A stretch of DNA of 50,021 nucleotides, taken from positions 1-50,021 of the forward strand of contig JAKOUY010000032.1 in assembly GCA_029782355.1 (NCBI GenBank). The letters are read 5' to 3'. Of this stretch, positions 29,539 to 37,733 are shown piece by piece. The DNA is from Actinomycetes bacterium (GTDB taxonomy: Bacteria; Actinomycetota; Acidimicrobiia; Acidimicrobiales; Ilumatobacteraceae). Numbering within the stretch: position 1 is the stretch's first letter; the number at the start of each line of letters is the position of its first letter. The notes beneath the pieces were generated by a model. That model saw only the letters and a program-made list of their open reading frames with translations. It had not been told where the DNA came from and ran no database searches. Both the position numbers and the translations under genes were made by a program.

Positions 29539-30072
29539 ATGACGACAGAGAAACCACGTGCCGAGAAGGTCGCTGCGGTCGAGGAGGTCGCCGGCAAGCT
29601 GGCATCCGCCGACGCCGTGATCGTGACCGAGTACCGCGGCATGAAGGTCGGTCAGCTCGGCGGGTTGCGCCGCACGCTGCGCGACGCCGGTGCCGAGTAC
29701 AAGGTGTACAAGAACACCCTGGCCCGGCGCGGCGCCGAGCAAGCCGGCGTGGACGGTCTCGACGAGCTGCTGGTCGGCCCCACCGGCCTGGCCTTCGTCC
29801 AGGGCGACGCTGCGGCGGTCGCCAAGGCGTTGAAGGACGCGGCGAAGACCAACCCGCTGCTGGTCCTCAAGGGCGGGGTGATGTCCGGGCGAGCGATGTC
29901 CGCCAAGGACGTCGAAGCGCTCGCCGACCTGCCCAGCCGTGACGTGCTGCTGGCCCAGCTGGCCGGCGCGTTCCAGGCCCCGCTCACCAAGATGGCCGGC
30001 CTGTTGCAGGCCCTGCCACGGAACTTCGCCTACGGGCTCAAGGCCCTCATCGATCAGCAGTCCGCGGCCTGA
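29539..30072 (+). CDS. rplJ: 50S ribosomal protein L10
   Basis: 177 aa. Base of the L12 stalk. The N-terminal rRNA-binding domain contains VIVTEYRGMKVGQLGGLRR and YKVYKNTLARRGAEQ; the C-terminal helix binds L12 dimers. ATG 29539 follows the near-perfect AAGGAGGT (29527-29534); GTG 29533 would overlap it. It is placed after rpoBC, not between rplA and rpoB as in most bacteria, and is preceded by its own leader and promoter. Confidence 0.97.
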   Translation: MTTEKPRAEKVAAVEEVAGKLASADAVIVTEYRGMKVGQLGGLRRTLRDAGAEYKVYKNTLARRGAEQAGVDGLDELLVGPTGLAFVQGDAAAVAKALKDAAKTNPLLVLKGGVMSGRAMSAKDVEALADLPSRDVLLAQLAGAFQAPLTKMAGLLQALPRNFAYGLKALIDQQSAA

Positions 30073-30120
30073 GCCGCGCCAACCCACTCACCCATTCTGT
30101 TTCACAAGGAGACAACCCAC

Positions 30121-30498
30121 ATGTCCAAGGACGAGATCCTCGACGCAATTTCCAACATGACCGTCATCGAGCTCAGCGAGCTGCTCACCGCCTTCGAAGA
30201 GAAGTTCGGTGTGACCGCCGCCGCGCCGGTGGCCGTCGCCGCGGCGCCCGCCGGTGGCGCGGCCGCTGCCCCGGTGGAGGACGAGAAGGACGAGTTCGAC
30301 GTCATCCTCACCGGTGCCGGTGCCCAGAAGATCCAGGTGATCAAGGTCGTGCGCGAGCTGACCAGCCTGGGCCTGAAGGAGGCCAAGGACCTGGTCGACG
30401 GGGCCCCGAAGCCGGTGCTGGAGAAGGCCAACAAGGAGGCCGCCGACGCCGCCAAGGCCAAGCTCGAAGAGGCCGGCGCCTCCGTCGAGGTCAAGTAA
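30121..30498 (+). CDS. rplL: 50S ribosomal protein L7/L12
   Basis: 125 aa. Flexible stalk protein recruiting translation GTPases. N-terminal dimerisation part [20 protein letters not shown], an Ala-rich hinge (about residues 37-50) and C-terminal factor-binding domain with [26 protein letters not shown] lies 10 nt before ATG. It ends 29 bp before a strong hairpin. Confidence 0.97.
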   Translation: MSKDEILDAISNMTVIELSELLTAFEEKFGVTAAAPVAVAAAPAGGAAAAPVEDEKDEFDVILTGAGAQKIQVIKVVRELTSLGLKEAKDLVDGAPKPVLEKANKEAADAAKAKLEEAGASVEVK

Positions 30499-30527
30499 TC
30501 CCGGTCCGTTCGCACGAACCGCCGACC

Positions 30528-30564
30528 ACGAGCGCGGGCCCGGTGCCAGCCGGCCCGCGCTCGT
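30528..30564 (+). terminator. Terminator after rplL
   Basis: ACGAGCGCGGGCC (30528-30540) pairs perfectly over 13 bp with GGCCCGCGCTCGT (30552-30564), loop 11 nt, no T-run. Confidence 0.75.
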
Positions 30565-30644
30565 TCGCGTCGGCGGGGCGATGGCGCCGGGCCCACGGCG
30601 ATCGCCACGGCCCGGTGGGGCGGACACGATGCCCTGCCCTGCGG

Positions 30645-30674
30645 TTGGCGCACCCCCAGGCGTGCCTCTAGCAT
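30645..30674 (+). promoter_or_regulatory. rpsL promoter
   Basis: TTGGCG (30645-30650), 18-nt spacer, TAGCAT (30669-30674). Predicted start near 30681. The same TAGCAT -10 is seen before fusA. Confidence 0.6.
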
Positions 30675-30715
30675 TGCAGGGTCCTCTGAGCGCGGATCCC
30701 CGCTTCAGAGAGGCG

Positions 30716-30784
30716 GTCCGCCGAGGCGGGCTGTCCGACACTGTCCGCCGTGGCGGACCAATCCAGACGTCCGCCGTGGCGGAC
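30716..30784 (+). repeat. Three palindromes in the rpsL leader
   Basis: GTCCGCCGTGGCGGAC occurs at 30743-30758 and 30769-30784, with a variant GTCCGCCGAGGCGGGC at 30716-30731. Start-to-start spacing is 27 and 26 bp. As RNA each would form a six-pair hairpin with a four-base loop; as DNA each is a symmetric operator-like site. Confidence 0.85.
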
Positions 30785-30812
30785 CAACCCAGTCGTTCGC
30801 AGAGGTAGAGGC

Positions 30813-31184
30813 GTGCCCACCATTCAGCAGCTGGTCCGTCAGGGCCGGAGCACCAAGTTCTCCAAGACCAAGACGCCGGCCCTGAAGGGCTCGCCGCAGC
30901 GCCGCGGGGTCTGCACCCGCGTGTTCACCCACACGCCGAAGAAGCCGAACTCGGCGCTGCGCAAGGTGGCTCGCGTCCGGCTGAACAGTGGTGTGGAAGT
31001 GACCGCCTACATCCCCGGCGAGGGCCACAACCTGCAGGAGCACTCGATCGTCCTGGTGCGCGGCGGCCGTGTGCGCGACCTCCCGGGTGTCCGCTACAAG
31101 ATCATCCGTGGCGCGCTCGACGCCGCCGGGGTGAAGAACCGCAAGCAGGCTCGCAGCCGCTACGGGGCCAAGAAGGCCAAGTAA
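30813..31184 (+). CDS. rpsL: 30S ribosomal protein S12
   Basis: 123 aa. Decoding-centre protein. Starts [11 protein letters not shown], contains [17 protein letters not shown] and [19 protein letters not shown]. Of the two lysines whose change gives streptomycin resistance, K43 is kept but the second is arginine (R88, codon CGC 31074-31076; position 88 in M. tuberculosis numbering, 87 in E. coli). GTG 30813 is preceded by AGAGGTAGAG. rpsG follows after 20 bp. Confidence 0.97.
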   Translation: MPTIQQLVRQGRSTKFSKTKTPALKGSPQRRGVCTRVFTHTPKKPNSALRKVARVRLNSGVEVTAYIPGEGHNLQEHSIVLVRGGRVRDLPGVRYKIIRGALDAAGVKNRKQARSRYGAKKAK

Positions 31185-31204
31185 CAGGGAAGAGGAAGAC
31201 CACG

Positions 31205-31675
31205 ATGCCCCGCAAAGGACCCGCCCAGCGCCGCGAGCTGATGCCCGACCCGATCTACCGGTCGTTGCTCGTCACCCAGATCGTCAACAAGGTCATGCTC
31301 CACGGCAAGCGTTCGCTGGCCGAGCGGATCGTCTACGACGCGCTGAAGACCGTCGAGGAGAAGACCGGCAGCGAGCCGATCGCCACGTTGAAGCGGGCCG
31401 TCGACAACATCAAGCCCCCACTCGAGGTGAAGAGCCGCCGGGTCGGCGGTGCCACCTACCAGGTGCCCGTCGAGGTCCGGCCGCGCCGGGCCAACACGCT
31501 GGCCATCCGCTGGCTGGTCGACTTCAGCCGGGCTCGCCGGGAGAAGACCATGTCGGCCTGCCTGGCCGGCGAGCTGATGGACGCGGCCAACGGGCTCGGG
31601 GCGTCGATCAAGCGGCGCGACGACATGCAGAAGATGGCCGAGTCGAACAAGGCCTACGCCCACTACCGCTACTGA
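31205..31675 (+). CDS. rpsG: 30S ribosomal protein S7
   Basis: 156 aa, the standard length. Head-domain assembly protein that binds 16S r[23 protein letters not shown] at the start, [19 protein letters not shown] in the middle, and C-terminal [12 protein letters not shown]. Normally fusA follows; here a convergent glycosyltransferase overlaps its last 7 bases, and fusA is 13 kb further on. Confidence 0.98.
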   Translation: MPRKGPAQRRELMPDPIYRSLLVTQIVNKVMLHGKRSLAERIVYDALKTVEEKTGSEPIATLKRAVDNIKPPLEVKSRRVGGATYQVPVEVRPRRANTLAIRWLVDFSRARREKTMSACLAGELMDAANGLGASIKRRDDMQKMAESNKAYAHYRY

Positions 31676-32874
31676 GCGGCCACGTCACCCACCGCCGGGC
31701 GGCCCGCAGGGGCCGCCCGTTGCGCGTCCCGGGCGATCAATCTGCTCCGCCGGGGTCGTCGGGTGGGATGACCCGATCGCACCTCGACGAAGAAGCCGGC
31801 GGTGGCTCGGGCGATGTCCGCCCACGTCGGCAGGGTGGGCGGAGGCGGGTCGGCCGGCCGGTTGCGCAGCCAGGCGATGGCGCCGCGCCAGGTGTCGGCG
31901 GTGAACGGCTGGTCGTACAGCCACACCCACTCCGGGCCCACCGACTCGGCGAGGTCCGGGAGGTGGCCGAGTCGCGGGGCGATCACGGGGACGCCGTGGG
32001 CCAACCCCAACATCGCCGCACCTGACGTCAGCACGGCGCGGTAGGCCAGGATCAGCGCCGACGATCGCGCCAGCAGACCGGCGACCTCGGTGTCGTCCAA
32101 CATCGCCGGCCGGGCATCGACCAGCAGCTGGGGATGCTCGTCGGCCAGGGCGCGCAGTTCGGCGGCGAGTCGGGCGTCGTGGGCCATGCCGTGGACGTGC
32201 AGGCTGACGTCGGGATCCTCGGCGATCACCGGGGCGACGGTCGTGATCAACTCGTCCAGACCCTTGTACCGGCGAATGCGGCCGAAGGAGATCAGCGCCA
32301 GCGTGCCGGCCGGGGGCGCGGCGCTGCCCGTCGGTGGGCGCCAGTCGTCGCCCAGCGGTCCAATGGGGATCACCGCCTGCCGTGTGCTGGCCAGCGTCGG
32401 GCGGTGGGCAGCCAGGAGGGCGGCGGCCGATGGGCCATGGGTGATCACGCCGTCCACCATGGTGTCGAACTGGGTGACGGCCCGGCCGAAGGCACCGTCC
32501 GGGCGGCGGTCATGGGGGAACAGGTTGTGCAGGGTCAGCACGACCGTGGTCCCGCGCCGCTTGGCGACGCGCAGGGCCAGCCGCCACGGCGTCCAGCTGC
32601 GTGCCGGGTGGGCGGCTTTGATCAGCCGGTCCTCCCAGTGGACGTGCACGATGTCGTACCGCCCGGCCAGCAGCGCGCCGCGGCGGATGGCGCGGACGGC
32701 CACCGTGGGCTGGTCGAGGTTCTGCATGGCGCCGTACAGGCGCCGGGTGTAATCGTGGGTCACCGCGGTGGCCCCGATGCGCAGCGTGGCGTTCCGGTGC
32801 CGGGCGAACTCGTGACGGTTGCGCCATGCCGCAGCCCGGGCGCGCACCCCACGCTGCACTCGGCCGGCGATCAT
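31669..32874 (-). CDS. Glycosyltransferase, GT4-like
   Basis: 401 aa, GT-B type. [16 protein letters not shown] and [15 protein letters not shown] in the acceptor half; [21 protein letters not shown] and [25 protein letters not shown] in the donor half. ATG 32874 is supported by TAGCCT 7 nt upstream; the open frame further 5' lies antisense to the intergenic region and ACAD gene and is rejected. Its 3' end overlaps rpsG and carries a strong hairpin. Single-gene unit of unknown sugar specificity. Confidence 0.83.
   Translation of the reverse strand: MIAGRVQRGVRARAAAWRNRHEFARHRNATLRIGATAVTHDYTRRLYGAMQNLDQPTVAVRAIRRGALLAGRYDIVHVHWEDRLIKAAHPARSWTPWRLALRVAKRRGTTVVLTLHNLFPHDRRPDGAFGRAVTQFDTMVDGVITHGPSAAALLAAHRPTLASTRQAVIPIGPLGDDWRPPTGSAAPPAGTLALISFGRIRRYKGLDELITTVAPVIAEDPDVSLHVHGMAHDARLAAELRALADEHPQLLVDARPAMLDDTEVAGLLARSSALILAYRAVLTSGAAMLGLAHGVPVIAPRLGHLPDLAESVGPEWVWLYDQPFTADTWRGAIAWLRNRPADPPPPTLPTWADIARATAGFFVEVRSGHPTRRPRRSRLIARDAQRAAPAGRPAVGDVAAQ
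31696..31719 (+). terminator. Strong hairpin after rpsG
   Basis: CGGGCGGCCC (31696-31705), loop GCAG, GGGCCGCCCG (31710-31719), then TT. It lies 20 nt after the rpsG stop and is also inside the 3' coding end of the opposite glycosyltransferase; it would stop rpsLG transcripts. Confidence 0.65.
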
Positions 32875-32881
32875 CAGGGCC

Positions 32882-32887
32882 AGGCTA
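32882..32887 (-). promoter_or_regulatory. -10 box of glycosyltransferase (leaderless type)
   Basis: TAGCCT on the minus strand, 7 nt before ATG 32874. Confidence 0.5.
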
Positions 32888-32924
32888 GGAGGCGGCGGAC
32901 GAGCCGACGTGCCGCGTCCGAGCG

Positions 32925-34166
32925 TCAGCCGCGGGGTACGTCCTTCCACGGGAGCTCGTGATCGTTGCGGTACTCCTTGGGCAGGCCGAGGGCCCGTTCG
33001 GACAGGTTGTTCTTCTGCACCTCGTTGGTGCCGCCACCGATGGAGATCGAGAACCGGCCGAGCAACTCGGCCTGGATCCATTGGCTGATCTCGTCGTCCC
33101 CGGTCACGGCCCCGAGACCGCCGAGCTCGACGGCCAGGTTGCCCGAGCGCACCCGGTTGCCGGCGACGAACAGCTTCAGGATCGACGGGTCCATCGGCGG
33201 CGGCTGGCGCTGGCGGACGGCGGCCATGATCCGTGCCCCCATGACGCGCAGCAGCCACTCGCGGGTGTGCACGTCGGCCAGGCGCTGGCGGACGATCGGG
33301 TCGGCGCTGCGCCCAGCCCGATCAGCCAGTATGCGCAGCTTGCCGATCGCACCAACCGACGGGCTGGAGCCGATGAACGCCGACTCGTTGGACAGCACGG
33401 TGCGTGCCGGCGCCCACCCACCGTTGATCTCGCCGATGACGTTGGCCACGGGAACACGGACCTCGTTGAGGAACACCTCGTTGAACTCCGACGCCCCGGT
33501 GGCCTGGACCAGCGGGCGGACCTCGATCCCCGGCGAGGACATGTCCACCAGCAGGAAGGTGATGCCGCGATGCTTGGGCACGTCCGGGTCGGTCCGGACG
33601 AGCAACATCCCCCAGTTGCAGAACTGTGCCGCCGAGTTCCACACCTTCTGCCCGCTGACCACGAACTCGTCGCCGTCGCCCACCGCCCGGGTGGCCAGGC
33701 CGGCCAGGTCGCTGCCGGCGCCCGGCTCGCTGAACAGCTGACAGAAGGCGTACTCGCCGGACAGCAGCCGGGGCACGTAGTGGGCCTGCTGATCGGGCGT
33801 GGCGTGCTTCATCAACGTCGGACCGAGCATGGAGATGGTCGAGGCGATGAACCGCGAGCTGACGTCCCAGTTGGCGGCCTCCTCGGCGTAGATCCGCTCG
33901 TGCCATGCCGATCCGCCGCGCCCACCGAGCGCTGTCGGGTAGGTCAACCCGGCGAAGCCGTGCTCGAACATGGTGCGCTGCCAGGCTCGGCCGCGCTCGA
34001 AGGCCTCGCGGGCGTCGTCGGCGCTGGTGTGGAAGTGGATCTCCCACGGGCTGACGTCACGCTTGGGCTGGGCGTTGGCCGCCAGGAAGGCACGGGCAGC
34101 CGCCCGGAACTCGGCCTGCTCCGGTGGCTCGCCGATGCCGGCGACGGTGCTCGAGTGGGGGGACAT
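32925..34166 (-). CDS. Acyl-CoA dehydrogenase
   Basis: 413 aa, FAD-dependent alpha,beta-desaturation of an acyl-CoA. Flavin-binding CQLFSEPGAGSDLAGLAT, VSGQKVWNSAAQFCNWGML, and C-terminal GRFSISIGGGTNEVQKNNLSE. ATG 34166 is preceded by GAGGT and lies 10 bp after the substrate-binding protein gene; the frame upstream overlaps that gene. Last gene of the five-gene leftward operon with DUF35 and thiolase-fold proteins, a context typical of steroid or branched lipid side-chain breakdown. Confidence 0.9.
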   Translation of the reverse strand: MSPHSSTVAGIGEPPEQAEFRAAARAFLAANAQPKRDVSPWEIHFHTSADDAREAFERGRAWQRTMFEHGFAGLTYPTALGGRGGSAWHERIYAEEAANWDVSSRFIASTISMLGPTLMKHATPDQQAHYVPRLLSGEYAFCQLFSEPGAGSDLAGLATRAVGDGDEFVVSGQKVWNSAAQFCNWGMLLVRTDPDVPKHRGITFLLVDMSSPGIEVRPLVQATGASEFNEVFLNEVRVPVANVIGEINGGWAPARTVLSNESAFIGSSPSVGAIGKLRILADRAGRSADPIVRQRLADVHTREWLLRVMGARIMAAVRQRQPPPMDPSILKLFVAGNRVRSGNLAVELGGLGAVTGDDEISQWIQAELLGRFSISIGGGTNEVQKNNLSERALGLPKEYRNDHELPWKDVPRG

Positions 34167-34176
34167 CGGACCTCGT

Positions 34177-35529
34177 TCAGTCGTGGGTGGGCAGCGGAAG
34201 GGCATTCGCCGGCCACGTCGGGCGGAAGTACCCGTCGAAGCGCAGCTCCCCGCCGCGCAGCTCGCGGATGGTCAGGAAGTCACCCTTGTACCCCTTGTGG
34301 TCGTAGGGCCCGAACTGCACGTAGCAGCCTGGGCCCCCGTTGGTGGCCGGCATCCAGCGGATCTGTTCGAGCCCGCGGGTGACCTGCTCGGGGACGGGGA
34401 TGTTGGCGTTGGCGATGCCGTGGATGGCCGCCCGAGCGGTGTCGTAGGCCAGGGCGACGACCACGTTGCGGGTTCGCCGACCGAAGCGCGATTCCATCCG
34501 ATCGATCATCGCCTCGTAGTTCGGGTTGGTGCCGTCGGCGCCGAGTTGGTCGACCCCGTGCCAGCCCTCGAGGCCGGCGGCCCAGGCGTTGCTGTTCGAG
34601 TAGAACATGAACGCCGTGCCCATGACCCGCGGCGGGTCCCAGCCCAGCTCGGCGAAGGCCTCGGCGAACTTGAACGTGGCGTAGCCGTAGCCGCCGTAGT
34701 AGAGGCCTTCGGTGCCCATCTCGCGCATGTCGCGCAGGTGGTCGACGACGTGGCGAGGGTTGGGATCGAGCTTGACCTCCCGGGTGATGGTCAGGCCCAG
34801 CTCCATCGCCTTGGCGCGGAAGTAGTCGGCGTAGTCGCGGCCCGACGAACCGGCCTCCCAGAACATCCCGACCTTGCGCAACCCCTGGTCCTTCAACCAG
34901 TTGGCGCACATCACCCCTTCCGTGGGGATGTCGCCGTTGGCCACCGTGAAGCAATGGGCGCTGGCGAACGAATGGGCACCGGTCCAGCCGATGCACGGGA
35001 CGCCACGGCGGTTGACGGTGTCCTGGAGGGTGATCGAGTTGTCCGAGATCATCGGCCCGAGCACGACCACGCACCCCTGATCGCACAGCCACTCGTAGCC
35101 CTTGATGACCTTCAGGTAGTTCTCCCGCGGCAGGCCGCGGGCGTCGGCGACGACCAGCTCCACCGGACCGCGCCCGTAGACGCCCTCGTTCATCGCGTCT
35201 TCGATGGCCAGGATCGTCGGGTCGATCCAGTCGGCCAGCAGCTGGCCGAGCTCCATGTCGACGAGGATCCCGATCTTCACCGGTTCGAACGGGTCGCCCT
35301 GGGTGGTCCGCCCACCGGTCGGCGGGTAGGTGACGATCGGCTGGACGGCCTGCTCGCCCAGCGCCCCGCCACCCTCGTACCACTTGCTGCCGTCGCCCCC
35401 GCGACCCTCGCCGGAGCTGGTGGTGCCGGAGCGGGTGTTGGTCACCGCCCGGTCCGGCTTGGCGATCCCCAGGTCGACGGGCTCGGGGAACATCCGCCCG
35501 GCGGAGCGGGTGGCGGGCTGGTCGGTCAT
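34177..35529 (-). CDS. Orphan ABC-type substrate-binding protein, no signal peptide
   Basis: 450 aa, type I periplasmic-binding fold (Peripla_BP_6 / Leu-Ile-Val type): PVKIGILVDMELGQLLADWI, LAIEDAMNEGVYGRGPVELVVADARG, GCVVVLGPMISDNSITLQD, GMFWEAGSSGRDYADYF. The family is normally exported, yet the first 80 residues are polar and Gly/Ser/Thr-rich with no hydrophobic signal or lipobox. No permease or ATPase gene is near. ATG 35529 is 12 bp after the thiolase gene stop. A cytoplasmic ligand sensor or binding partner for the lipid operon is possible. Confidence 0.8.
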   Translation of the reverse strand: MTDQPATRSAGRMFPEPVDLGIAKPDRAVTNTRSGTTSSGEGRGGDGSKWYEGGGALGEQAVQPIVTYPPTGGRTTQGDPFEPVKIGILVDMELGQLLADWIDPTILAIEDAMNEGVYGRGPVELVVADARGLPRENYLKVIKGYEWLCDQGCVVVLGPMISDNSITLQDTVNRRGVPCIGWTGAHSFASAHCFTVANGDIPTEGVMCANWLKDQGLRKVGMFWEAGSSGRDYADYFRAKAMELGLTITREVKLDPNPRHVVDHLRDMREMGTEGLYYGGYGYATFKFAEAFAELGWDPPRVMGTAFMFYSNSNAWAAGLEGWHGVDQLGADGTNPNYEAMIDRMESRFGRRTRNVVVALAYDTARAAIHGIANANIPVPEQVTRGLEQIRWMPATNGGPGCYVQFGPYDHKGYKGDFLTIRELRGGELRFDGYFRPTWPANALPLPTHD

Positions 35530-35541
35530 GTCGCGCTCCGA

Positions 35542-36702
35542 TCAGTCGAAGGGGTGCAGGCGATCGGCGACCACCCACATGCTGAAGTACTGCGAGTTGG
35601 CCCCGTAGGCCATGGCCAGGGCGGTGCGGCAGCCGTCGACCTGATGCTCGCCGGCCGCGCCACGTACCTGGTTGGCGGCCTCGGCGAAGCGCAACAGGCC
35701 GGAGGCGCCGATCGGGTTCGACGACAGCACCCCGCCCGAGCAGTTGATCGGGAACGCCCCGCCCAGCTCGGTCTCGCCACGGTCGATCATCCGCCAGCCC
35801 TCGCCGGGCTCGGCGATGCGGTGGGCCTCCAGCCAGATGGCCTCGTGCCAGCTGAAGGGGACGTACAGCTCGGCCATGTCCAGCTGGCGGCGTGGATCGG
35901 TGATCCCGGCCTGGCGGTAGACGTCGTCGGCGCACTGCAGGCATGCCGCCGGGCGCACCGGGTCACGGCCGGGGAAGCTCGGTGGCTCCGAGCGCGACGA
36001 GGTGGCCAGGATCCAGGCCGGCTGGCGCCCCGCCGCGGCAGCCGTCCGGCCACCCTCCTCGTCGGTGACGACGACGGCGCAGGCACCGTCGGACGACGGG
36101 CACGACTCCAGGAAGCGGATCGGATCCCACATCATCGGCGAGGCCTTGACCTTGTCGATCGAGATGTCCTCGATCTTCAGGTGGGCGTAGGGGTTCTTCA
36201 AGGCGTTCAGCCGGTCCTTGACCGCCACCTTCCAGCCGATGTGCTCGGGCGCCCCGGAGCGGTGGATGTAGGCCCGGATGAACGGGGCGAAGGCGCCGCC
36301 GGCCCCCAGCGAAGCCCCCTTGCCGCTGCCCAGGGCGAACTGGGCGTTGCCCTCGGACTGCTTCTGGTAGGCCACGGCGAGCACCCGGCGATGCTTGCCC
36401 GCCTGGACGTGCGAGGCGGCGACGATGGCCGTGGTCCCGCCGACCGACCCGGCGGTGTGCACCCGGAACATCGGCTTGCCCACCGCGCCCAGGGCATCAC
36501 TGAGGTACAGCTCGGGCTTCATCACCCCTTCGAACAGGTCGGGGGCCTTGCCGATGACCACGGCATCGATGTCGGCCATGGTCATCTCGGCGTCGTCCAG
36601 TGCGCGGAACACGGCCTCACGGACCAACCCGCCGACCGACACGTCGCGGCGGCGCGACTTGTGGTGGGTCTGGCCGACCCCGACCACGGCGCACGGGATC
36701 AT
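35542..36702 (-). CDS. Thiolase-fold protein (SCP-x/Ltp type), nucleophilic Cys absent
   Basis: 386 aa. MIPCAVVGVGQTHHKSRRRD, DAVVIGKAPDLFEGVMKPEL and C-terminal GGAFPINCSGGVLSSNPIGASG place it in the SCP2-thiolase family. At the usual active-site cysteine (CASG-type loop) it has VHTAGSVGGTTAI, without cysteine; NCSGG near the C-terminus is kept. Loss of the nucleophile is seen in Ltp2-type retro-aldolases that need a DUF35 partner. ATG 36702 overlaps the upstream stop by 4 bp (ATGA). Confidence 0.83.
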   Translation of the reverse strand: MIPCAVVGVGQTHHKSRRRDVSVGGLVREAVFRALDDAEMTMADIDAVVIGKAPDLFEGVMKPELYLSDALGAVGKPMFRVHTAGSVGGTTAIVAASHVQAGKHRRVLAVAYQKQSEGNAQFALGSGKGASLGAGGAFAPFIRAYIHRSGAPEHIGWKVAVKDRLNALKNPYAHLKIEDISIDKVKASPMMWDPIRFLESCPSSDGACAVVVTDEEGGRTAAAAGRQPAWILATSSRSEPPSFPGRDPVRPAACLQCADDVYRQAGITDPRRQLDMAELYVPFSWHEAIWLEAHRIAEPGEGWRMIDRGETELGGAFPINCSGGVLSSNPIGASGLLRFAEAANQVRGAAGEHQVDGCRTALAMAYGANSQYFSMWVVADRLHPFD

Positions 36703-37733
36703 CGCTGGCCCTCCCCGTCCTCGACGATGCAGATCAGGTTCTGTTGCAGGCACGGACCGCTGGTGGCGTGGGCCAGGGCGCGGCGGCCACCTCCGAAGAC
36801 GTGGTCGGCGGCCCGCCCGATGCGGATCAGTCCGGTGGCCATGATCGGGTTCTCCCGCAGGGCCCCGCCGCTGGCGTTGACGATGACCTCCTGGCCGAGG
36901 CCGAGGACGTGGCGCAGCAGGAGCTCCTCGTGGGTGAACGCGGCCTGCAGCTCGGCCACCTCGATCGGGGCGTCGCCCAACCCGGCGGCCGCTGCGGCGA
37001 TGCGGGTGGAGGGCGAGTCGTCGAGCGCTCGGAACGACGGGTTGTGACACTCGGTGCGGTGGTCGAAGCCGGTGATGTATGCCGGGCGGGCCACCAGCTG
37101 GCGGGCTCGCTCGCCGGTGGCCAGGACCATGGCTGCGGCACCGTCGGTGATGGGCGGCAGGTCGTGGCGGCGCAACGGCTGGCGGACGTAGTCGCCGCCC
37201 AGCAGCGTGTCGACGTCTCCGGTCCCCCGGCTGCGCACGGCCACCTCGGCCATCGAGCGCTCGTCGGCGATGCCGGCGGCGATCACGGCGCGGGCCTGCA
37301 GCGCGGCGAACGTCACCGGGTCGGCGCCGAGCGGCGCCAGGAAGAACGGGTCCATCTCCATCGGGTAGATCAGCGACGGATCGCCCGTCGACGACCGTCC
37401 CGAGCCGGTCACCACGGCGATGTCGATGTCGCCCTCGTGCAGCCGCAACCAGGCCTCGTACAGTGCCCAGGCGCCGTCCATCTCGACGTGCGAGTCACGT
37501 TTCGGTGGCCAGGCCCCGATGGCGTCGAGGTTGGACACGAAGCTGAACGCCTGGCCGGTGATGTAGTCGCAGGAGCCCAGGCAGGTGAAGTCGACGTCGG
37601 CCCGGGTCAGCCCGATCGGGGTCAGGGCGTCGGTGATCACCTGCATCAGCAGCTGGGTCTCGGTCAGTTCGGTGTGGCGGACCATCGGGGTCTGCGCCCA
37701 ACCGATCACGGCGATGTCACGCGACGTTCCCAT
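36699..37733 (-). CDS. Thiolase-fold protein (SCP-x/Ltp type), second member
   Basis: 344 aa. DIAVIGWAQTPMVRHTELTE, FTCLGSCDYITGQAFSFV, and C-terminal VNASGGALRENPIMATGLIR. The active-site loop reads HVEMDGAWALYEAW with no cysteine, and the C-terminal NCSGG-like site is NASGG. It probably pairs with the neighbouring thiolase-fold protein as a heteromer. ATG 37733 shares a base with the DUF35 gene stop (TGATG), so the two are translationally coupled. Confidence 0.82.
   Translation of the reverse strand: MGTSRDIAVIGWAQTPMVRHTELTETQLLMQVITDALTPIGLTRADVDFTCLGSCDYITGQAFSFVSNLDAIGAWPPKRDSHVEMDGAWALYEAWLRLHEGDIDIAVVTGSGRSSTGDPSLIYPMEMDPFFLAPLGADPVTFAALQARAVIAAGIADERSMAEVAVRSRGTGDVDTLLGGDYVRQPLRRHDLPPITDGAAAMVLATGERARQLVARPAYITGFDHRTECHNPSFRALDDSPSTRIAAAAAGLGDAPIEVAELQAAFTHEELLLRHVLGLGQEVIVNASGGALRENPIMATGLIRIGRAADHVFGGGRRALAHATSGPCLQQNLICIVEDGEGQR

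Larger units (their letters stand above)
30499..30812 (+). other. Intergenic region between rplL and rpsL
   Basis: 314 bp without a gene. It contains the rplL terminator (30528-30564), the rpsL promoter (30645-30674) and a leader of about 130 nt with three palindromes (30716-30784). Nothing else is evident. Confidence 0.85.

Noticed and set aside
32875-33258. Longer N-terminus for the GT at 31669
   Set aside because: The extension is antisense to the acyl-CoA dehydrogenase 3' end and lies upstream of the -10 box.
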